Of a DNA stretch of 35,289 bases, positions 31,591 through 35,289 are shown one piece after another. Source of the DNA: a virus; the IMG/VR virus record IMGVR_UViG_3300029319_000197, positions 1-35,289 of that record; one strand, written 5' to 3'. The notes under the pieces were generated by a model that saw nothing but the letters and a program-made list of their open reading frames with translations, was not told the DNA's origin and made no database searches. The position numbers and the translations under genes were made by a program. How positions within the stretch are numbered: the stretch's first letter is position 1; each line of letters starts with the position of its first letter.

Positions 31591-31864
31591 TGAGCTCCTC
31601 CATGTTCACTCTGTCCACCATGTAGATTTCAACGCCTATCTTTTTCTGGCGAGGTTTGGCTATGCGATTTATCAGCGTACCATCCTTACGATACGATTTT
31701 GTTTTTACATCAAAGAAACGGGTCTCTCCGGTTTCAGGATTAACAGCCACGAGATCTATCAGGCCGTTACCACTCAAGTTGTGAAAGACATGCCAACCTT
31801 GTTTAATTAGTTGTGCGGCAGCAATCATCTCGCTAAGTGCACCCCTTGCATGTTTGATATCCAT
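31571..31864 (-). CDS. PD-(D/E)XK nuclease, small resolvase-like
   Basis: A 97-residue nuclease beginning MDIKHARGALSEMIAAAQLIKQGW. Glu12, Asp37 (GLIDLVAV) and Asp52-x-Lys54 (FFDVKTK) form the metal-binding core of the PD-(D/E)XK group, as in small resolvases and the PDDEXK_5 type. It lies between the helicase (TAATG overlap) and the exonuclease, so it is part of the replication set. Substrate unknown. Confidence 0.8.
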   Translation of the reverse strand: MDIKHARGALSEMIAAAQLIKQGWHVFHNLSGNGLIDLVAVNPETGETRFFDVKTKSYRKDGTLINRIAKPRQKKIGVEIYMVDRVNMEELNEHSDS

Positions 31865-33096
31865 TAGTAGTAGAACCCCCGTTGAACGTCTATGTTTGCG
31901 TTTATCATGCCGTGATATCCGTTGACCTTGTTTTTAGATACACAGAGATAACGCATGTAGTTGTCGTCATCAACATCTCCGGTTCTGCCTATGCCAATAA
32001 TGACATCAGCCTCACCTGCTTTACCTGTCCGACTATTGTCCATCATGGAATAATCGATGTTCATACGATTGTGTGCCTCATAGTTTGCCTGAGACACAGC
32101 CCAAAACAACAGTCCGTTACGTTTGGCTATCTCACGTGCCTTGATGTATATCTCTTTGAGGCGTTCATCACCACGCCCAAAGTCTCCGTTCACGCGAAAC
32201 TTATCAAGCTGGTCAGCAAACACGATGTCTGGATCAGACAGCTTACAGTATTGATCAAGCTCTTCGACAGACGAGCCAACTGAATCCACCACAGTGAGAT
32301 ACGGTTTTATATCCTGCACGTACTTTTCGTTGATCACAGACTTATCTTGCACCATCTCCTGTTTTGTCAGCTTGTAATAGCTTTGAATAATTCTCAGCTT
32401 TATCTTGGCGGCGGGCTCTTCGTTTGCCCAATACGCAACCCTGTTCTTGTTCTTGATGTAGGAAGCACAAAGATGTGCACAGAATGTTGTCTTGCCTGTT
32501 TCTGGTCGGGCAAAGATTATGCCCAGATTACCACGAGACATACCCGGAAGGTTGTCTTTGATTATGTTGAGGTCGAACGGGAAGTCCACACCTCTTTCTT
32601 CGCTCTCTATAAGTTGCATGAAATCATCCTCAAATATGGTGTAGGTCTCACTGCCTTTAATGCTGTGCTCCGACACTCTGTCTAGTATGCTTTTGATTGG
32701 TGTAAAGTCGGTGGAGTCGCCAGTGTATATGTCAATGGCTCGTTCACCAATAATACGTGCTTGGTCTCTTGCCCAGAACTCTTCTACAATCTTACGGTGT
32801 AAATCAACGTTCTGTTGCTCTGATGGGTCACGCATCAAATTGAACATGTCAGCCAAGTCCTCTCGACTTGACTTGGTTAGTGCAGGGTTGGATGTTAGCA
32901 ACATTGAATGAACTTCCCCTGCGGTAAGGTTCGTGGTTGCAACGTCGTGACAGTTTAGAATTGTTCTAAACACTGTCTTGGACAAACCTTCGAACATGTC
33001 TTCTGACAGTATGTGCTTCACACCAGAGTAGAAGTCGCGGTGCAAAATGAATTGCAGAATCTGTTGTTCAATCGGTTTTTCTTCTGATGAACTCAT
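31864..33096 (-). CDS. Replicative DNA helicase, DnaB/T7 gp4-helicase-like
   Basis: A 410-residue RecA-fold helicase that should unwind DNA ahead of the polymerase. The N-terminal about 150 residues are helical (DnaB N-domain-like). Walker A is ARPETGKT (196-203, Lys202 and Thr203); Walker B is near 291-295 (IVFAD); a Gln336 motif (WAVSQANYE) and a SKNKVNG segment (387-393) complete the core. Primase is a separate gene here. The ATG at 33096 overlaps the primase gene end by 29 bases, so both are likely co-translated. Confidence 0.9.
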   Translation of the reverse strand: MSSSEEKPIEQQILQFILHRDFYSGVKHILSEDMFEGLSKTVFRTILNCHDVATTNLTAGEVHSMLLTSNPALTKSSREDLADMFNLMRDPSEQQNVDLHRKIVEEFWARDQARIIGERAIDIYTGDSTDFTPIKSILDRVSEHSIKGSETYTIFEDDFMQLIESEERGVDFPFDLNIIKDNLPGMSRGNLGIIFARPETGKTTFCAHLCASYIKNKNRVAYWANEEPAAKIKLRIIQSYYKLTKQEMVQDKSVINEKYVQDIKPYLTVVDSVGSSVEELDQYCKLSDPDIVFADQLDKFRVNGDFGRGDERLKEIYIKAREIAKRNGLLFWAVSQANYEAHNRMNIDYSMMDNSRTGKAGEADVIIGIGRTGDVDDDNYMRYLCVSKNKVNGYHGMINANIDVQRGFYY

Positions 33097-33853
33097 TCAG
33101 TCTTTCCCTTTCCATGTTTTTCAAATCATCTTCAAGAATAAGCATCCGGACATTCAGGTGAGGTTTGAGTGTCTGGACAGTTTTCAAGCCTAGCTTGGTT
33201 GCGTCCTTATCTAACGCAACGTACACGGTGTCGAACTTTTTGAGTTGGACTATGTGTTCTTTTAACAAAGACGTACCCAGCATGGCAACACCAGTTATCA
33301 TGTGGCTTACACATGAGGCTGACGCACAGTCCTCAACCAGCACAGCATTACGAGCGTCTCCTGCAGTGAATAGCTGTTTTGATTTACCGTATCTGTACCA
33401 TTTGGGTTTGGCTTTTGCAAGGGTTCGCCCAACAGCATCTACGGTTTTCGCACCGTCTCGAATCAAAAACACCGCACGGTTCAATCTCTGGTCATACATG
33501 AGACGAACGGTACGGTGTGAATAAGCATCGAACACATTGACATCTTTCATGTAACGCATAGCTGCATCACTTCGGGATATGTCTACAAATGTGTCTGGAA
33601 TTTGAAATGAATTCAAAGTCTTATCTGGTTCTTCGTAACGGTTACGAGTACGCAGAGGCGGAGGGTCGGCAGAAAGCCGAACCCGGAGCCGACCCTTTAC
33701 ATTGCAATCAGCGTGAAAGCATTTGAACATGATATTCATCCCGTCATTGAAGGCGGCAAATGAATTCTTGTGTCCGCAAGATGGACAATCAGATCGATAT
33801 CGTGTACCACCCTGAATGTTCAAGGACTCAATGTAGTCGTGCATCATGCTCAT
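33068..33853 (-). CDS. DNA primase, zinc-finger plus TOPRIM
   Basis: A 261-residue T7-type primase. It has an N-terminal zinc-binding motif CPSC...CFHADC (Cys23, 26, 45 and 50), a linker rich in Pro and Arg, and a TOPRIM domain with Glu174 in VLVEDCASAS and Asp215/Asp217 in VALDKDATK. It should lay down primers for lagging-strand synthesis. In T7 it is fused to the helicase, here it is not. The start is uncertain: ATG 33853 (used), ATG 33847 or 33844, or upstream ATG 33865 or TTG 33889; none has a clear RBS. A promoter just upstream suggests that the mRNA starts near 33854. Confidence 0.88.
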   Translation of the reverse strand: MSMMHDYIESLNIQGGTRYRSDCPSCGHKNSFAAFNDGMNIMFKCFHADCNVKGRLRVRLSADPPPLRTRNRYEEPDKTLNSFQIPDTFVDISRSDAAMRYMKDVNVFDAYSHRTVRLMYDQRLNRAVFLIRDGAKTVDAVGRTLAKAKPKWYRYGKSKQLFTAGDARNAVLVEDCASASCVSHMITGVAMLGTSLLKEHIVQLKKFDTVYVALDKDATKLGLKTVQTLKPHLNVRMLILEDDLKNMERERLNEFIRRKTD

Positions 33854-33860
33854 GGTGACG

Positions 33861-33889
33861 AGCATATAGACAAACGAATTCTGTGTCAA
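33861..33889 (-). promoter_or_regulatory. Leftward promoter of the replication module, TTGACA-17-TATGCT
   Basis: On the minus strand a perfect -35 TTGACA (33889-33884) and a -10 TATGCT (33866-33861) are separated by 17 bases. The predicted start is near 33854, at or next to the primase ATG, implying a leaderless or very short leader mRNA unless transcription begins further upstream. The -35 box forms an inverted pair with that of the rightward promoter. Confidence 0.55.
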
Positions 33890-33901
33890 ATGAATTTTCT
33901 G

Positions 33902-33931
33902 TTGACAGCTTGTTCGAATCAGAATTATAAT
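33902..33931 (+). promoter_or_regulatory. Rightward early promoter TTGACA-18-TATAAT
   Basis: A perfect -35 TTGACA (33902-33907) and perfect -10 TATAAT (33926-33931) with an 18-base spacer. Predicted start near 33938, giving a leader of about 64 bases before the ATG at 34002. The -10 lies inside the palindrome ATTATAAT. Confidence 0.75.
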
Positions 33932-33935
33932 CCCG

Positions 33936-33999
33936 TAGGGTTCCCCATTGGGATTACCCTATCATGTAAAATAACCGTTAGCTTACCTATAGGGATACC
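33936..33999. promoter_or_regulatory. TAGGG repeat elements and hairpin, possible operator or leader structure
   Basis: Three related copies of a TAGGGT/A core: 33936-33945 on plus, 33961-33950 on minus (TAGGGTAATCCC) and 33990-33999 on plus (TAGGGATACC). The first two form an inverted repeat: TAGGGT with ACCCTA and TCCC with GGGA, that is 10 base pairs with a two-base bulge and a CATT loop. The hairpin starts at the predicted +1 of the rightward promoter. It could be an operator or a 5' mRNA-protecting stem. Confidence 0.5.
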
Positions 34000-34001
34000 G
34001 T

Positions 34002-34190
34002 ATGAAAGAAAGAGAGAAAAGAAAACTGTCAACATATCATGGTCGTTTGTTTGTTGATGAAGAACAGGCTAATCACTGGTTAGACAGGATGCGCTTAAAA
34101 ATGGGCACAGACTACACCTACGAATGTAAATGGCACAAGGGGTATGAACTTTGGCATGGGGTTCTGTACAAAGAACAGGATGTGAGATAA
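34002..34190 (+). CDS. Small early hypothetical protein
   Basis: A 62-residue basic protein (KEREKRKLSTYHGRLFVDEEQANHWLDRMRLKMGTDYTYECKWHKGYELWHGVLYKEQDVR), with an AGGGA RBS six bases before ATG. It is the first gene after the rightward promoter. No family recognised. First-position small basic proteins in phage early operons often act on host machinery, which is only an inference here. Confidence 0.7.
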   Translation: MKEREKRKLSTYHGRLFVDEEQANHWLDRMRLKMGTDYTYECKWHKGYELWHGVLYKEQDVR

Positions 34191-34194
34191 CAAA

Positions 34195-34446
34195 ATGAAA
34201 AAGCTGCCAAATGAATTCGACAGTGCAGTGCTTGGTGTTAGCCAAAGAATAGGCATGGAAGATTGTATTGTCTACGATGTAACTAAGATTCTACATATCC
34301 TGATGCAAGACATGTTGGCGGACGATGCGTTCGAACATTTTATGTACAACATAGCCGGGTCTTACGTAGGTGAAACTACCCCTATATTTCTGTGGGAAAA
34401 GACCATGAAAGAAATTGAGGAAGAGGCAAATGAACACGAAGAGTGA
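34195..34446 (+). CDS. Small acidic hypothetical protein
   Basis: An 83-residue protein with a helical middle (YDVTKILHILMQDMLADDAFEHFMYNI) and a highly acidic end (MKEIEEEANEHEE). It starts four bases after the preceding stop and overlaps the next gene by 17 bases. No family recognised; early-operon position. Confidence 0.7.
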   Translation: MKKLPNEFDSAVLGVSQRIGMEDCIVYDVTKILHILMQDMLADDAFEHFMYNIAGSYVGETTPIFLWEKTMKEIEEEANEHEE

Positions 34447-34684
34447 ATCCAGAATAAAACGAATCAAGGCGCGTGTGAAATATCTGTACAACCTGATTGA
34501 AGAAATGGAGAGTGAAATTGAACAAGAAAAAAAAGCAAATGAATCCCATAGCGAAGAGTCTGTCGGAGAAACAGAACAGACCGAAGACGATACCGGACAA
34601 GAGGCGGGAAAGTTACGACAGGTACATCGCTCGGAAGTTAAGAGAAAACTGGCGCAACTTAGACGCAAGAAAAAAAGATATTGA
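34430..34684 (+). CDS. Charged coiled-coil hypothetical protein
   Basis: An 84-residue protein. It is basic at first (SESRIKRIKARVKYL), then strongly acidic (EEMESEIEQEKKANESHSEE ... EQTEDDTG) and basic again (KRKLAQLRRKKKRY). The ATG at 34430 follows GAGG; an in-frame ATG at 34415 lies within the previous gene. It overlaps a second frame (34539-34691) over 146 bases; one or both may be real. Function unknown. Confidence 0.5.
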   Translation: MNTKSESRIKRIKARVKYLYNLIEEMESEIEQEKKANESHSEESVGETEQTEDDTGQEAGKLRQVHRSEVKRKLAQLRRKKKRY

Positions 34685-34691
34685 CGACTGA
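34539..34691 (+). CDS. Small basic protein in overlapping frame (MNPIAK type)
   Basis: A 50-residue basic protein (MNPIAKSLSEKQNRPKTIPDKRRE, then SYDRYIARKLRENWRNLDARKK). It resembles small phage proteins that start MNPxAK and contain RPKTxPDKR-like segments. The frame shares 146 bases with the gene starting at 34430. Only a weak RBS precedes its ATG. I consider this frame at least as likely as the other in the shared part. Confidence 0.45.
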   Translation: MNPIAKSLSEKQNRPKTIPDKRRESYDRYIARKLRENWRNLDARKKDIDD

Positions 34692-34744
34692 TCCCGACTC
34701 ATGCCATACCATTCTTGTCGTTGTTTTTAACACAGGAGTACACG

Positions 34745-35038
34745 ATGTATTACGCAGAAATAATCCCTACGGGTGAGAAACTGAGGGTGATGTCAGAAAC
34801 ACATGATCCGACACGTCTAGTTGTCCGGCGAATGTTCAAGACGATTACAGAGGCTAAAGAGTCCGTCACAAAAAGATTGCTTGAACACCCCCAAGACGTT
34901 CACGAAGTTGTGATCCTCAAATACCGTGAAACAAAAGCCAACAAGATTCACGGCTATTATGACTGGACGGGTGAGAAGCTAAAACTCAATAAGGGCATTG
35001 ACCCTTTCGTGCATAACGTTCTGTATGGGAGAATGTGA
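34745..35038 (+). CDS. Hypothetical early protein
   Basis: A 97-residue protein with a good RBS (ACAGGAG). It reads YYAEIIPTGEKLRVMSETHD, then a helical TEAKESVTKRLLEHPQDVHEVVILKYRET and a final GYYDWTGEKLKLNKG segment. No family is recognised. The ATG at 34745 is preferred over an upstream in-frame start (34715) that lacks an RBS. It ends in TGATG with the next gene. Confidence 0.75.
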   Translation: MYYAEIIPTGEKLRVMSETHDPTRLVVRRMFKTITEAKESVTKRLLEHPQDVHEVVILKYRETKANKIHGYYDWTGEKLKLNKGIDPFVHNVLYGRM

Positions 35039-35289
35039 TGTCTATATACTGGAATAAAGAGTTAAGCGACAAAGACAACTGCTTTGCTTTGGCACTTGCT
35101 CATTTTGTCTATGAAACACCTCCTATAGGTGTGCATACATGGGACGAGGACAAGGTTGAAAATTGGGCTGAGGAGCACGCTTGGCAACCTTTTGAGTATT
35201 GGAGTGGTAAAGACATCGTAGAACAGGTGCGTGTTTTAGCCAGAGATTTTCAAGCCGTTGCAGATTTAAGAAAGGTTCATAATGACCAA
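35038..35289 (+). CDS. Hypothetical protein, 3' end outside the window
   Basis: An open frame of 84 codons starting at ATG 35038 (TGATG overlap with the preceding gene), still open at the last base. It reads SIYWNKELSDKDNCFALALAHFVYETPP and HTWDEDKVENWAEEHAWQPFEYWSG, then a helical VRVLARDFQAVADLRKV. It is Trp-rich and acidic. Function unknown; partial only because of the window edge. Confidence 0.65.
   Translation, partial: MSIYWNKELSDKDNCFALALAHFVYETPPIGVHTWDEDKVENWAEEHAWQPFEYWSGKDIVEQVRVLARDFQAVADLRKVHNDQ

Noticed and set aside
33908-33925. GTTCGAATC looks like a tRNA T-loop or an attachment site derived from one.
   Set aside because: The flanking bases do not form a T-stem and no acceptor or anticodon arms are present. 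No integrase is seen.
33980-34001. CTATAGGGATA resembles the core of a T7 RNA polymerase promoter.
   Set aside because: Only the initiation part matches; the specificity part upstream is different, and no single-subunit RNA polymerase gene is in the window. Treated as one copy of the TAGGG repeat.
34681-34745. TTGACG plus TACCAT before the 34745 gene as a promoter.
   Set aside because: The spacing would be about 20 bases and the -10 is weak.

Overview
This window looks like a large internal part of a lytic podovirus-like marine phage genome, probably infecting a marine alphaproteobacterium. The gene set most resembles the phage type founded by Puniceispirillum phage HMO-2011. The main reason is a family-A DNA polymerase with a DnaJ-like zinc finger (two CxxCxGxG motifs) in front of the polymerase palm. 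A monomeric class II ribonucleotide reductase, a T7-type endonuclease I, split primase and helicase genes, and S74-chaperone tail proteins also fit. I see no integrase, repressor, tRNA, CRISPR array or insertion sequence. Taxon and host are inferred from gene content only.

Layout. (1) Positions 1-23063 form a rightward late module. It starts with a capsid-associated protein, several small very basic proteins, a 3-TM holin and an M15 peptidase endolysin. Next come head-tail proteins (adaptor, nozzle-like protein), then a tail-fibre cassette with one repeat-rich fibre, two S74-terminated fibres and one adhesin-like protein. Last are small membrane proteins and a run of internal/ejection-type proteins ending with a 1781-residue giant. 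A sigma70-consensus promoter (7566-7594) sits inside the fibre cluster. (2) Positions 23062-23136 hold two back-to-back hairpin terminators, one for each converging transcription unit. (3) Positions 23145-33853 are a leftward DNA-metabolism module. In transcription order it encodes primase, DnaB-like helicase, a PD-(D/E)XK nuclease, a 3'-5' exonuclease, DNA polymerase and a putative ssDNA-binding protein. A Cas4-like nuclease, an unknown protein, endonuclease I, another unknown, a DUF3310 protein, ribonucleotide reductase, a fourth nuclease and small proteins follow. (4) Positions 33854-34001 are a divergent regulatory region with sigma70-like promoters on both strands and a repeated TAGGG element. 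(5) From 34002 to the end lies a rightward set of small, mostly unknown, early-type genes; the last one runs off the window.

How it works together. The left-pointing genes would make deoxynucleotides (class II reductase), open and prime the template (helicase, primase), copy it (polymerase plus separate exonuclease) and resolve or degrade DNA (endonuclease I and three other PD-(D/E)XK nucleases). The right-pointing late genes build the head-tail connector, tail and fibres, supply ejected internal proteins and lyse the cell. Terminase, portal and major capsid genes are not in the window and are expected upstream of position 1.

Genes are packed with 1-nt or 4-nt stop/start overlaps, and no stretch over 300 bases lacks a gene. 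The most notable points are the separation of the exonuclease and polymerase parts of the replicative enzyme into two overlapping genes, the polymerase zinc finger, a 28-residue protein with seven cysteines, and fibre repeats identical in protein but strongly diverged in synonymous sites.
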